From Thioclava marina (lineage in GTDB: Bacteria; Pseudomonadota; Alphaproteobacteria; Rhodobacterales; Rhodobacteraceae), in the NCBI RefSeq assembly GCF_002020135.1, contig NZ_MPZS01000001.1:1488001-1552000 (forward strand): a DNA stretch of 64,000 bases. Reading direction: 5' to 3'. This document shows, piece after piece, positions 17,226-26,096 of the stretch. The translations under genes and the position numbers were made by a program. The notes beneath the pieces were generated by a model. The model ran no database searches. It had not been told where the DNA came from and saw nothing but the letters and a program-made list of their open reading frames with translations. Each line of letters starts with the position of its first letter. Positions within the stretch are counted from its first letter, which is position 1.

Positions 17226-17489
17226 ATGAAAAAGATCCTGCTTGTTCTGCCGCTCACGGCGAGCGTTGCCGCCTGCCAGATGACGCCGGAAAACCAGTCC
17301 GCCGTGACCGGCGGCGTGGCCGGTGCCGCTATCGGCGCCGCCGTGTCCGATGACGGCGATCGCCTCGAAGGCGCGGCGCTCGGTGCGGCCGTGGGCACCG
17401 CGGCGGGCGCGCTCATCGGTGCGGCCAACCAGCCGGGCCAGTGCCGCTATCGTGACGCCTATGGCCGCGAATATATCGCGCCCTGCTAA
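17226..17489 (+). CDS. Small glycine-zipper lipoprotein
   Basis: 87-residue lipoprotein. The signal peptide ends in the lipobox-like TASVAAC, with Cys17 as the probable lipidated residue. The middle is a glycine zipper (GGVAGAAIGAAV, then GAALGAAVGTAAGALIGAA), which in related YMGG/Gly-zipper proteins inserts in or packs against membranes. Two C-terminal Cys residues flank YRDAYGREYIAP and could form a disulfide. The start follows AAGGGAG. No operon partner; it stands alone between a divergent glycosyltransferase and its own terminator. Confidence 0.8.
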   Translation: MKKILLVLPLTASVAACQMTPENQSAVTGGVAGAAIGAAVSDDGDRLEGAALGAAVGTAAGALIGAANQPGQCRYRDAYGREYIAPC

Positions 17490-17512
17490 GGCCCCGATAC
17501 AGATAACCCTCG

Positions 17513-17550
17513 AAAGCCGTTCGGGCCCCGTGCCCGGACGGTTTTTCTTT
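17513..17550 (+). terminator. Terminator of the glycine-zipper gene
   Basis: CCGTTCGGG (17517-17525), short loop, CCCGGACGG (17533-17541), then TTTTTCTTT. Nine pairs with one G-T wobble plus a clear T run, 24 bases after the stop. Confidence 0.85.
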
Positions 17551-17646
17551 GTTCCGAGCCCGTCCCGAAGCGGCACGGATTGTCGCACTCCATTGCCGCA
17601 CGGGGCTCTGTCCTCTATCTGGCCCCTCAAAGCCGGATAGGAAACG

Positions 17647-19332
17647 ATGACAAGCGCGACCGAAGCCCCGAAGCCGAAGACCATCCTCAACCGCATCGCC
17701 GCTCCCGTGTCGGGCAAGCTACGCGCCGCAGGCTGGATCGGGGTCGCCGCCGCGCTGGTCTGGCCCGCACAGGCCGCGCTGGTCGGTTTGGTGCTGGGCA
17801 ATCTGGTCGCGCCGGGCGTGAGCCCGCCGCTCTCTCCGCTTGCCGGGGCCGCCGGGTTCGTGGCGCTCGCGCTGCTGCGCATCGTGCTCGACTGGATATC
17901 GCAGAAACTCAGCGCGGATGCGGCCGAGATCGTGCTGCGCGAGGCGCGCGGCAAGCTGATCACCCGCTCGCTGCGCCAGGCCAGCGGCGCAGCCGCGCTG
18001 TCGCCCGCCGAGCTCGCCTCGCTGGCCGCCGAGAAACTGGCGGCCCTGGGCCCCTGGGCCACGCGCTATCAGCCCGCCTTCCTGCGCGCGAAATTTGTCC
18101 CCCTCGCATTCCTGCTCCTCGCGGCCACGCAAAGCTGGGCGGCCGCCGGCATCCTTCTGATCGCAGGACCGCTGATCCCGGTCTTCATGGCGCTGGTCGG
18201 CATGGCCGCGCAGGAGGCCTCGGAAAAGCAGATGGTCGAGATCGGTTCGCTCAACAAGCTGCTGATCGACCGCATCGCCGCGATCACCGACCTTCGGCTT
18301 CTGGGAGCCGAGGCCCGCTCGCGGGCCGATCTGGAGATGAAATCCGACGACCTGCGCGTACGCACGATGGCGGTGTTGCGGGTTGCGTTCTTGTCTTCCA
18401 CCACGTTGGAGCTTTTCGCCGCGATCGGGGTGGCGTTGATGGCGGTCTTTGTCGGCTTTTCGCTGATCGGCTGGATGAATTTCGGCACCTGGGGTACGAA
18501 GATGACCCCTGCCGAGGGCATCTTCCTGCTGATGATCGCGCCCGAATTCTTCCAGCCGCTGCGCGATCTCGCCGCCGCATGGCATGACCGCGCAGCCGCC
18601 CTTGCCGTGGCCTCCGAGCTCGACACGGCCGAGGCCGAGATCGCGCAATCGGCAACGCTTCTGGGAAGCGGCGGCGAAGGCACCGCACCGGCGCTCGGCA
18701 CGCTCCGCTGGCAGGGGCTACGCGTCCCGCCCGGCCACGCTGCCGAGCCGATCGTTTTGCCCGACGGGCAGGTCTCCCCGGGAGAGGCGGTGGCGATCAC
18801 CGGCCTTTCGGGCGCAGGCAAGACGACACTGCTGACAGCACTGGTCGGGCTGATCCGCCCTGAGGCGGGCACGATCCGTCTGGGCGATCTGGCACTGAGC
18901 GACGAGAGCGCGGACGACTGGCGCGCAGTGTTCGGCTGGATCCCGCAAAGCCCGCGCTTCGCCGATGCCACCCTGCGCGAGCTGATCACGCTGGGCCGTC
19001 CGGGCGATCTCGAGGCAGCGCTCGACGCCGCGCAAGCCGCCGAGGTGGTCGCGGGGCTTCCCGGCGGGCTCGAGGCCCGGCTGGGAGATATGGGCGGCGG
19101 TGTTTCCGGCGGTGAGGCCCGGCGCTTGCTGATCGCGCGCGCCCATTACGCGAACCGACCGATCGTGCTGGCCGACGAACCGACCGCGGATCTCGACCCC
19201 GAAACCGGCGCGAAGATCATCCAGGGCCTGCTGGCGCTGCGTGCGCGCGGCGCGTCGGTGATCGTCGCAAGCCATGACCCCGCGCTGATCGCCGCGATGG
19301 ATCGCCGGATCGAGCTGGAGGGCGCGGCATGA
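17647..19332 (+). CDS. cydD: Thiol reductant ABC exporter, CydD subunit
   Basis: One half of the heterodimeric CydDC exporter that moves cysteine or glutathione to the periplasm and is needed to assemble cytochrome bd. 561 residues: a six-helix membrane domain (about 1-310) and a nucleotide-binding domain with Walker A GLSGAGKTTLL, signature VSGGEARRL, and Walker B IVLADEPTADLD. The ATG of cydC overlaps its stop (ATGA). The order cydD-cydC-cydA-cydB-cydX places maturation genes ahead of the oxidase. Confidence 0.93.
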   Translation: MTSATEAPKPKTILNRIAAPVSGKLRAAGWIGVAAALVWPAQAALVGLVLGNLVAPGVSPPLSPLAGAAGFVALALLRIVLDWISQKLSADAAEIVLREARGKLITRSLRQASGAAALSPAELASLAAEKLAALGPWATRYQPAFLRAKFVPLAFLLLAATQSWAAAGILLIAGPLIPVFMALVGMAAQEASEKQMVEIGSLNKLLIDRIAAITDLRLLGAEARSRADLEMKSDDLRVRTMAVLRVAFLSSTTLELFAAIGVALMAVFVGFSLIGWMNFGTWGTKMTPAEGIFLLMIAPEFFQPLRDLAAAWHDRAAALAVASELDTAEAEIAQSATLLGSGGEGTAPALGTLRWQGLRVPPGHAAEPIVLPDGQVSPGEAVAITGLSGAGKTTLLTALVGLIRPEAGTIRLGDLALSDESADDWRAVFGWIPQSPRFADATLRELITLGRPGDLEAALDAAQAAEVVAGLPGGLEARLGDMGGGVSGGEARRLLIARAHYANRPIVLADEPTADLDPETGAKIIQGLLALRARGASVIVASHDPALIAAMDRRIELEGAA

Positions 19333-20993
19333 AAACGCTTCTGACCCTGACGACGCGTCTGATTGCGGGCCAGAAATGGTCCTTCCTGCGCGGGCTCGCG
19401 CTCTCATTCCTCGTGCTTGCGATGGGCGCGGCGCTGCTGGGCCTGTCGGGCTGGTTCGTCACCGCCGCCGCCGTGGCCGGCATCACCGGGCTCGGGCTCG
19501 ACTTCGATTTCTTCCGCCCCTCGGCGGGGGTGCGGGGCCTCGCGCTTGGCCGCGCCGTCGCGCGCTATGGCGAGCGGCTGCTGACCCATGACGCCACGCT
19601 GCGCGCACTGGCCGATCTGCGTATCGCCCTGATGGATGGGGTCGCGCGGCGACCACATGAGGAACAGGCGCGGCTGCGCGGTGCACAGGCGCTCAACCGG
19701 TTGACCTCGGATGTGGATGCGCTGGACGGGTTGCTGCTGCGGCTCGTTCTGCCCTTCCTCGCGGCGGGCATGGTGCAGCTGTCGGCGCTGCTGATGCTGT
19801 GGTGGCTCGAAGGGCTGCCGATCGGCCTTGCGGTCTTCCTGATTTACCTCGTCGGTGGCGGCTTCGGGCTGATCTGGGTGGCGCGCGCAGCGCGTCATGA
19901 CGCACGCGCCGCCGAAACCGCGCTTCAGAACATTCGCCGTCGCGCGCTGGAAACGATGCGTGCGCGCGCCGATCTCGCCGTCGCGGGTCAACTGGAAGCG
20001 GCAACCGCGCAGACCCTCGCCGAGGTCGAGGCCGATGCGCTCGCACGGCGCAATCTCGAGGCGCTCGACCGGCGCGTGGCGGCGGTGATCTCGCTGACGA
20101 CCGCGCTGGCGGGGGCCGCTGCACTTGCAATCGCGGGGCAGATGGCGATGGCCGGACAGATCACCCCGGCGCGCGCCGCCGTGGGCCTGTTCGTCGCGCT
20201 CGCGCTCGCCGAGTCGCTGATGCTGTTGCGCCGGGGTATGGCCGAGATCGGCCGGATGCAGGAGGCGGGCGCGCGGGTGCTTGCACTCACCGATACGCCC
20301 GAGCGTACCGAGCCCGAAAACCCTCGCAGCGCACCGGATCCGACCGCACCGCTTCTTGTGGCCCGCGCGCTCAGCTTCACCCGGCCCGCGGCCGCCCGCC
20401 CTGTTTTCACCAACCTCACGCTGGAATTGCACCCGGGCGAGACGGTCTTCCTCACCGGCCCCTCCGGTGCGGGCAAATCCACCGCGCTCGCCGTGCTCGC
20501 GGGGCTGATGGCACCCGATGACGGAGAGCTGATGTTGGCCGGGCAGCCGCTGGCGCACTGGCCCGAGGCGAAACTGCGCTCGATGCTCACGATGGTGCCG
20601 CAACGCAGCCAGCTGATCGGCGGCACGATTGCCGAAAACCTCGCTCTGGCCCTGCCGATGGGCGAAGACCTGCCCGACGCCGAGGCCTGGGCTGCGCTGC
20701 GCGCGGTCGCGCTCGATGAGGTGATCGACGCGCGCGGCGGGCTTGGTGCGCTGCTCGGCGAAGGCGGCACTGGTCTCTCTGGCGGGCAATCGAAGCGTCT
20801 CGCGCTTGCCCGCGCGGCGCTCAGAAAGCCGAAAATCCTTCTCCTCGACGAGCCGACCGAAGGCCTCGATGCCGAAACCGCGCGCGCGACTCTCACCGGC
20901 CTGCGCGCCCTTCTGCCTGAGTCGGCCTTCCTCGTCGTGTCGCACAGAACTCCCGATCTGGCCCTCGCGACTCGTTCCATTCCCTTGGGTTAA
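19329..20993 (+). CDS. cydC: Thiol reductant ABC exporter, CydC subunit
   Basis: Partner of CydD, 554 residues. The N-terminal membrane domain opens with a helix that includes LGLSGWFVTAAAVAGI, a motif common in CydC. The nucleotide-binding domain has Walker A GPSGAGKSTAL, signature LSGGQSKRLALARA and Walker B ILLLDEPTEGLD. Strong match in layout to CydD with both ATP sites intact. The 207-bp gap to cydA carries its own control signals, so cydABX may be transcribed separately from cydDC. Confidence 0.93.
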   Translation: MKTLLTLTTRLIAGQKWSFLRGLALSFLVLAMGAALLGLSGWFVTAAAVAGITGLGLDFDFFRPSAGVRGLALGRAVARYGERLLTHDATLRALADLRIALMDGVARRPHEEQARLRGAQALNRLTSDVDALDGLLLRLVLPFLAAGMVQLSALLMLWWLEGLPIGLAVFLIYLVGGGFGLIWVARAARHDARAAETALQNIRRRALETMRARADLAVAGQLEAATAQTLAEVEADALARRNLEALDRRVAAVISLTTALAGAAALAIAGQMAMAGQITPARAAVGLFVALALAESLMLLRRGMAEIGRMQEAGARVLALTDTPERTEPENPRSAPDPTAPLLVARALSFTRPAAARPVFTNLTLELHPGETVFLTGPSGAGKSTALAVLAGLMAPDDGELMLAGQPLAHWPEAKLRSMLTMVPQRSQLIGGTIAENLALALPMGEDLPDAEAWAALRAVALDEVIDARGGLGALLGEGGTGLSGGQSKRLALARAALRKPKILLLDEPTEGLDAETARATLTGLRALLPESAFLVVSHRTPDLALATRSIPLG

Positions 20994-21200
20994 CGCCGAA
21001 GCTGCGACACTAAGCCACGGTGAAACTGAGACAAATCGTCCATCACGCCCGTTCACAGGGGCGTGCGACACATCGTCAATTTGATTTGGCTCAAGGTGAG
21101 GCGCAGACCCCCGCCCATAAGTTGCATCCGGGAAAAACATTTCCGGGAAACTCGGCTTTTCACAAAACCGAGAGCAAGTAGGGAAACTGGAGAACGAGAT
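20994..21200 (+). promoter_or_regulatory. cydA promoter region with FNR-type box
   Basis: TTGATTTGGCTCAA at 21081-21094 matches the FNR consensus TTGAT-N4-ATCAA except for one base in the right half. CATAAG at 21115-21120 could be a -10 element; the box would then be centred near -41, the class II activator position. CACGCCC and GGGCGTG (21044-21065) form a hairpin after cydC without a T run. Just before cydA, CTCGGCTTTTCACAAAACCG runs from 21151 and folds with the AG at 21171-21172 into a leader stem with one bulge. Oxygen-responsive control by FnrL is inferred. Confidence 0.7.
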
Positions 21201-22811
21201 ATGGATTTCGGGATCGTCGAGCTGTCACGGCTGCAATTTGCCATGACCGCGATGTATCACTTCCTCTTCGTGCCGCTGACGCTTGGTCTGTCGATCATCG
21301 TCGCGATCATGGAGACGGTCTACGTCATGACCAACCGCCCCATCTGGCGGCAAATGACCAAGTTCTGGGCCACCCTGTTCGGCATCAACTTCGTGTTGGG
21401 CGTGGCCACGGGCATCACCATGGAATTCCAGTTCGGCATGAACTGGAGCTACTACTCGCATTACGTGGGTGACATCTTCGGCGCACCGCTCGCCATCGAG
21501 GGCCTGATGGCCTTCTTCATGGAAGCGACCTTCGTCGGCCTGATGTTCTTCGGCTGGGAAAAGCTCTCGCCGGTCAAGCACCTCGTTGTGACCTGGTTGG
21601 TGGCGATTGGCTCGAACTTCTCGGCGCTCTGGATCCTCATTGCGAATGGCTGGATGCAGAACCCCGTCGGCTCCGAATTCAACCCCCTCACGATGCGCAT
21701 GGAAATGACCTCGTTCTTCGACGTCGTCTTCAACCCGGTTGCGCAGGCGAAATTCGTGCACACGGTTTCGGCCGGTTACGTGACCGCCGCCGTCTTCGTG
21801 CTGGGCGTGTCGAGCTGGTACATGCTCAAGGGCCGTCACTTCGAACTCGCCCGCCGCTCGATCGCTGTGGCCGCGTCCTTCGGTCTGGCCTCGGCGCTCT
21901 CGGTCGTCATTCTCGGCGACGAGTCGGGCTATGAGACGACCCACAACCAGAAAATGAAGCTCGCCGCGATGGAAGCCATGTGGGACACCGAGCCCGCGCC
22001 GGCCTCTTTCACCCTCTTCGGCATTCCCGATCAGCAGGCGCGCGAAACCAAATACGCGATCCATATTCCGTGGGTCATGGGCCTCATCGGCACCCGCTCG
22101 CTGACCGATCAGATCGAGGGTATCAACGATCTCGTCAAAGGGTCGGAAGAGCGGATCCGCAACGGGATCGTCGCCTATGATGACCTGCTGAAGATCCACG
22201 AAGCGAAGGGCGACGTCACCCCCGAGGTCAAGGCGCAGTTCGAAGCGAACGCGGGCGATCTGGGCTATGCCTACCTGCTCAAGCGCTACGTCGATGACCC
22301 GCGTCAGGCGACCGACGCGCAAATCAAGATGGCCGCGGATGACACAGTTCCGACCGTCTGGCCGATCTTCTGGTCGTTCCGCCTGATGGTGGCGCTTGGC
22401 TTCTCCTTCATCGCGCTGATGATCTACTTCTTCGTCATCGCGAACTGGAAAGGCATGCAATATCCGCGTTGGGCGCTGCGCATGGCCGTGATCGTCATCC
22501 CGGCGCCGTGGATCGCTGCGGAACTGGGCTGGTTCACCGCAGAATTCGGTCGCCAACCCTGGACTGTCGACGGCGTGTTGCCGACGGCGCTCTCGGTCAG
22601 CCACCTCTCGGTAGGCGACCTTCTGGTGACGCTGGCAGGCTTCGTGGCCTTCTACACCGTGCTCTTCATCATCGAGATGGGCCTGATGATCAAATACATC
22701 AAGAAAGGCCCCTATCAGGATGTCGAGATCACCCAGGAATGGCAAACGCGCCATGAAAACCGTCTCGCGGGCCGCAAGAACGACCCCCTCGTGACCATGC
22801 CTGCGGAGTAA
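21201..22811 (+). CDS. cydA: Cytochrome bd ubiquinol oxidase subunit I
   Basis: Quinol-oxidising, haem-bearing subunit of the high-affinity terminal oxidase in the inner membrane. 536 residues from the ATG at 21201. Haem ligand candidates are His20 (MYHFLF), His187 (FVHTVSAGYV) and the Met in the later GRQPW region; Glu100 and Glu108 match the conserved proton-channel acids. The quinol loop between helices VI and VII is long, with HEAKGDVTPEVKAQ and LGYAYLLKRY, so this is the L-type (E. coli-like) enzyme rather than the short-loop cyanide-insensitive type. The upstream in-frame start at 21063 would include the FNR box. Confidence 0.95.
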   Translation: MDFGIVELSRLQFAMTAMYHFLFVPLTLGLSIIVAIMETVYVMTNRPIWRQMTKFWATLFGINFVLGVATGITMEFQFGMNWSYYSHYVGDIFGAPLAIEGLMAFFMEATFVGLMFFGWEKLSPVKHLVVTWLVAIGSNFSALWILIANGWMQNPVGSEFNPLTMRMEMTSFFDVVFNPVAQAKFVHTVSAGYVTAAVFVLGVSSWYMLKGRHFELARRSIAVAASFGLASALSVVILGDESGYETTHNQKMKLAAMEAMWDTEPAPASFTLFGIPDQQARETKYAIHIPWVMGLIGTRSLTDQIEGINDLVKGSEERIRNGIVAYDDLLKIHEAKGDVTPEVKAQFEANAGDLGYAYLLKRYVDDPRQATDAQIKMAADDTVPTVWPIFWSFRLMVALGFSFIALMIYFFVIANWKGMQYPRWALRMAVIVIPAPWIAAELGWFTAEFGRQPWTVDGVLPTALSVSHLSVGDLLVTLAGFVAFYTVLFIIEMGLMIKYIKKGPYQDVEITQEWQTRHENRLAGRKNDPLVTMPAE

Positions 22812-22816
22812 GACAA

Positions 22817-23980
22817 ATGATCCTTTATGAACTCTTCAGCTTCGACTTCCTTCGTGTCGTCTGGTGGATCCTGCTCGGGGTGCTGCTGATCGGTTTCGCG
22901 CTGACCGACGGCTTCGACATGGGCGTGGGCGCATTGCTCCCCTTCGTCGGCAAGACCGATGTCGAGCGTCGCGTGGCGATCAACACCATCGGCCCTGTCT
23001 GGGAAGGCAACCAGGTATGGTTCATCCTTGGCGGGGGCGCGATCTTCGCGGCCTGGCCACCGCTCTACGCGGTGAGCTTCTCGGGCTTCTACCTCGCGAT
23101 GTTCCTGATCCTCGCGGCGCTGATCCTGCGTCCCGTCGGCTTCAAGTACCGCTCCAAACGGGACTCGGCTGCATGGCGCAACGGTTGGGACTGGGCGCTC
23201 TTCGTGGGCGGTGCGGTTCCGGCGCTGGTCTTCGGCGTCGCGGTCGGCAACGTGCTCCAGGGCGTGCCGTTCGAGCTGAACGACATGCTTATGCCGCTCT
23301 ACCCGGGCAACTTCATCATGAAGCTTCTGGGCCTGCTGAACCCCTATGCGCTGCTTGCGGGTGTGGTGTCGCTGTCGATGCTGATGATGCACGGCGCGGC
23401 GTGGCTGACGCTGAAAACCGAAGGCCCGGTGCAGGAACGTGCCCGCGCCATCGGCTCGGTGGCAGGGATGGTGGCTTTCGTCACCTACATCCTCGCCGGC
23501 ATCTGGCTCGCCTTTGGCATCAAGGGCTACCAGATCACGTCGGTCGTTCCCGCGAACGGCCCTTCCAACCCGCTCTTCTCGACTGTCGAGCATGGCGGCA
23601 GCTGGATGCAGGCCTATGCCGACCGTCCCTGGATCGCGATTGCTCCGATCCTCGGTCTGGCCGGGATCGCGCTGGCCACGATGGGCTTGCGTGCGGGCAA
23701 GGAAGTCTCGACGCTGCTGTGGTCGAAACTGGGCATCTTCGGCGTGATCTCCTCGGTCGGCCTGACGATGTTCCCCTTCATCCTGCCGAGCTCGAAACAG
23801 CCTGACGCCTCGCTGACGGTCTGGGACAGCTCCTCCTCGCACCAGACGCTGTTCGTGATGCTCGTCTGCGCGCTGATCTTCATGCCGATCATTCTCGCCT
23901 ACACCGCATGGGTCTATAAGGTCCTGTGGGGCAAGGTGACGGTTGAAGATGTCGAGCGTGACAGCCACTCGGTTTACTAA
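22817..23980 (+). CDS. cydB: Cytochrome bd ubiquinol oxidase subunit II
   Basis: Second core subunit of cytochrome bd, 387 residues with about eight or nine helices. The start region (WWILLGVLLIGFALTDGFDMGVGALLPF) and GPVWEGNQVWFILGGGAIFAAWP are hallmarks of CydB. It begins five bases after the cydA stop and is followed after 13 bases by cydX, consistent with one cydABX message ending at the terminator at 24137. Confidence 0.95.
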   Translation: MILYELFSFDFLRVVWWILLGVLLIGFALTDGFDMGVGALLPFVGKTDVERRVAINTIGPVWEGNQVWFILGGGAIFAAWPPLYAVSFSGFYLAMFLILAALILRPVGFKYRSKRDSAAWRNGWDWALFVGGAVPALVFGVAVGNVLQGVPFELNDMLMPLYPGNFIMKLLGLLNPYALLAGVVSLSMLMMHGAAWLTLKTEGPVQERARAIGSVAGMVAFVTYILAGIWLAFGIKGYQITSVVPANGPSNPLFSTVEHGGSWMQAYADRPWIAIAPILGLAGIALATMGLRAGKEVSTLLWSKLGIFGVISSVGLTMFPFILPSSKQPDASLTVWDSSSSHQTLFVMLVCALIFMPIILAYTAWVYKVLWGKVTVEDVERDSHSVY

Positions 23981-23993
23981 GGAGACGCAAGAT

Positions 23994-24113
23994 ATGTGGT
24001 ATTTCGCATGGATCCTCGGGCTTCCGCTGGCCGCACTGGTCGCCGTCGCCAACGCGATGTGGCTCGAGATGCAGAACGACTGCAAGATCGCCGGTGAATG
24101 CAAGAAGGACTGA
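23994..24113 (+). CDS. cydX: Cytochrome bd small subunit CydX
   Basis: 39-codon gene. The N terminus MWYFAWILGLPLA and the internal NAMWLEMQND closely follow the CydX/YbgT pattern: a single membrane helix with a conserved Trp near the start and a Glu past the helix. The last third (CKIAGECKKD) is charged and has two Cys. A good ribosome-binding site (AAGGAGACG) precedes the ATG at 23994. In E. coli CydX stabilises the oxidase and its haems. Too short for many gene callers, but position and sequence make it secure. Confidence 0.9.
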   Translation: MWYFAWILGLPLAALVAVANAMWLEMQNDCKIAGECKKD

Positions 24114-24136
24114 TCCTTCCCGGTATGAAAACCTTG

Positions 24137-24162
24137 AAAGGCCGCCTCGGGGCGGCCTTTTT
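24137..24162 (+). terminator. Terminator of cydABX
   Basis: AAAGGCCGCC (24137-24146), TCGG loop, GGCGGCCTTT (24151-24160) then TT. A perfect ten-pair stem with a tetraloop and T tail. Confidence 0.92.
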
Positions 24163-24200
24163 CATGGCCCGGTTACCGGCTCAGGGCGACGCTGCGGCAA

Positions 24201-24223
24201 TTTGCGCAGGCCGCTAGCGCAAA
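24201..24223 (+). promoter_or_regulatory. Inverted repeat TTTGCGC-N9-GCGCAAA upstream of etfBA
   Basis: A perfect seven-base inverted repeat, 136 bases before the etfB start. The half-site TTTGCGC is the same word as at 9953 before ecm. Since etfBA and ecm serve related acyl-CoA routes, a shared regulator is possible. The rest of the 24163-24358 gap shows nothing else I can name. Confidence 0.5.
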
Positions 24224-24358
24224 CAGTCGAAAAGACGTGACGTTTCAGTGCCAAAACGGGGCGTTTTCCCCCTGTCCCTCCGGGTCTCGCTCTTGTAACA
24301 AAATTGCCGAAAGAATCCGTTCGCCGCAATTTGGCGGACCAGACAAGGGAGACACGCC

Positions 24359-25117
24359 ATGAAGGTTCTCGTGCCTGTGAAGCGCGTGATCGACTATAAC
24401 GTGAAAGCCCGCGTGAAAGCGGACGGTAGCGGTGTCGATCTCGCCAATGTCAAAATGTCGATGAACCCGTTCGACGAAATCGCTGTCGAAGAGGCGATCC
24501 GTCTGAAGGAGAAGGGTGCCGTCGAGGAGATCGTCGTGGTCTCGATCGGCGTGAAGCAGGCGCAGGAAACGCTGCGCACGGCGCTGGCGATGGGCGCGGA
24601 TCGCGCGATCCTCGTCGTGGCCGCCGATGACGTGCACACCGATATCGAACCGCTGGCCGTGGCGAAGATCCTCGCCAAGATCGTCGAGGAAGAAGCGCCC
24701 AAGATGGTGATCCTCGGCAAGCAGGCGATCGACAACGACATGAACGCGACCGGCCAGATGCTGGCAGCACTTCTGGGCTGGGGTCAGGCGACCTTCGCCT
24801 CGGAAGTCGTGGTCGAGGGCGAGGCCGCGAACGTCACCCGCGAAGTCGACGGCGGCCTGCAGACCATCGAGGTCAAGCTGCCCGCGATCGTCACCACCGA
24901 CCTGCGCCTGAACGAGCCGCGCTACGCGTCGCTCCCGAACATCATGAAGGCGAAGAAGAAGCCGCTCGACGAGAAGACCGCCGCCGATTACGGCGTCGAC
25001 GTCTCGCCGCGCCTCGAAGTGGTGAAAACCACCGAGCCCGAAGCGCGTCAGGCCGGCGAGATGGTGCCGGATGTCGATACGCTCATTGCGAAACTCAAAG
25101 AGAAGGGGGTCGTGTGA
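24359..25117 (+). CDS. etfB: Electron transfer flavoprotein subunit beta
   Basis: AMP-binding subunit of the ETF heterodimer that carries electrons from acyl-CoA and related dehydrogenases to ETF-ubiquinone oxidoreductase. 252 residues, the standard length, with the N-terminal [16 protein letters not shown] and the ETF-beta signature region [21 protein letters not shown]. The start is preceded by AAGGGAGACACGCC. The stop overlaps the etfA ATG by one base. Confidence 0.95.
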   Translation: MKVLVPVKRVIDYNVKARVKADGSGVDLANVKMSMNPFDEIAVEEAIRLKEKGAVEEIVVVSIGVKQAQETLRTALAMGADRAILVVAADDVHTDIEPLAVAKILAKIVEEEAPKMVILGKQAIDNDMNATGQMLAALLGWGQATFASEVVVEGEAANVTREVDGGLQTIEVKLPAIVTTDLRLNEPRYASLPNIMKAKKKPLDEKTAADYGVDVSPRLEVVKTTEPEARQAGEMVPDVDTLIAKLKEKGVV

Positions 25118-26043
25118 TGGCCGTTCTGCTGCTGGGTGAAGTGAATAATGGCGAACTGTCGGTCGACGCGACCGCCAAGGCCGTGACCGCCGCGAAAAGC
25201 CTGGGCGATGTGACCGTGCTCTGCGCGGGCGCCTCGGCTGCCGCCGCCGGCGAAGCCGCTGCCAAGATCGACGGCGTCGCGAAGGTCCTCGTGGCCGAGG
25301 ACGCGTCGCTGAGCCACCGTCTTGCCGAACCGACCGCCGCGCTGATCGTGTCGCTCGCGGGCGATTATTCGCATATCGTGGCGCCCGCCACGACCGATGC
25401 AAAGAACGTGATGCCTCGCGTCGCGGCCCTGCTTGACGTGATGGTGATCTCGGATGTCTCGGGCGTCGTCGACGCCGACACGTTCGAGCGCCCGATCTAC
25501 GCCGGCAACGCGATCCAGACCGTGAAGTCGAAGGATTCCAAGAAGGTCATCACCTTCCGCACCTCGACTTTCGATGCGGCTGGCGAAGGTGGTTCAGCCG
25601 CGGTCGAGACCGTGAGCGTCTCGGATGCGCCGTCGCTGTCGTCCTGGATCGAGGACAAGGTTGCCGAGAGCGATCGTCCCGAACTCACCTCGGCGAAGAT
25701 CGTCGTCTCGGGTGGCCGTGGCGTCGGCTCGGAAGAAGACTTCAAGGTGATCGAAGCGCTGGCCGACAAGCTCGGCGCCGCTGTCGGCGCCTCGCGCGCC
25801 GCCGTCGACTCGGGCTTTGCGCCGAACGACTGGCAGGTCGGCCAGACCGGCAAGGTCGTGGCCCCCGAGCTCTATATCGCCGCCGGCATCTCGGGCGCGA
25901 TCCAGCACCTTGCGGGGATGAAGGACTCGAAGATCATCGTCGCGATCAACAAGGACGAAGAAGCGCCGATCTTCCAGGTCGCCGATTTCGGCCTCGTCGC
26001 GGATCTCTTCGACGCCGTGCCGGAACTGACCTCGAAGCTCTGA
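25117..26043 (+). CDS. etfA: Electron transfer flavoprotein subunit alpha
   Basis: FAD-binding subunit of ETF, 308 residues. The C-terminal domain has [12 protein letters not shown] and the ETF-alpha signature [20 protein letters not shown], which contacts FAD. The ATG at 25117 shares its first base with the etfB stop; a GTG one codon earlier is possible but unnecessary. The pair would accept electrons from crotonyl/butyryl-CoA or methylsuccinyl-CoA dehydrogenation, which fits the ethylmalonyl-CoA genes in the window. Confidence 0.95.
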   Translation: MAVLLLGEVNNGELSVDATAKAVTAAKSLGDVTVLCAGASAAAAGEAAAKIDGVAKVLVAEDASLSHRLAEPTAALIVSLAGDYSHIVAPATTDAKNVMPRVAALLDVMVISDVSGVVDADTFERPIYAGNAIQTVKSKDSKKVITFRTSTFDAAGEGGSAAVETVSVSDAPSLSSWIEDKVAESDRPELTSAKIVVSGGRGVGSEEDFKVIEALADKLGAAVGASRAAVDSGFAPNDWQVGQTGKVVAPELYIAAGISGAIQHLAGMKDSKIIVAINKDEEAPIFQVADFGLVADLFDAVPELTSKL

Positions 26044-26067
26044 TCCGCACCGGATCGACAAATCATG

Positions 26068-26094
26068 AAGGGCCGGGATTTCCCGGCCCTTTTG
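26068..26094 (+). terminator. Terminator of etfBA
   Basis: AAGGGCCGGGA, TTT loop, TCCCGGCCC followed by TTTT. It lies two bases before the convergent stop at 26097. The A run on the other side lets it act in both directions. Confidence 0.9.
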
Positions 26095-26096
26095 CA

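Noticed and set aside
21225-22754. Minus-strand reading frame of 509 codons inside cydA
   Set aside because: Exact complement of the oxidase gene with low-complexity His/Arg/Glu content.
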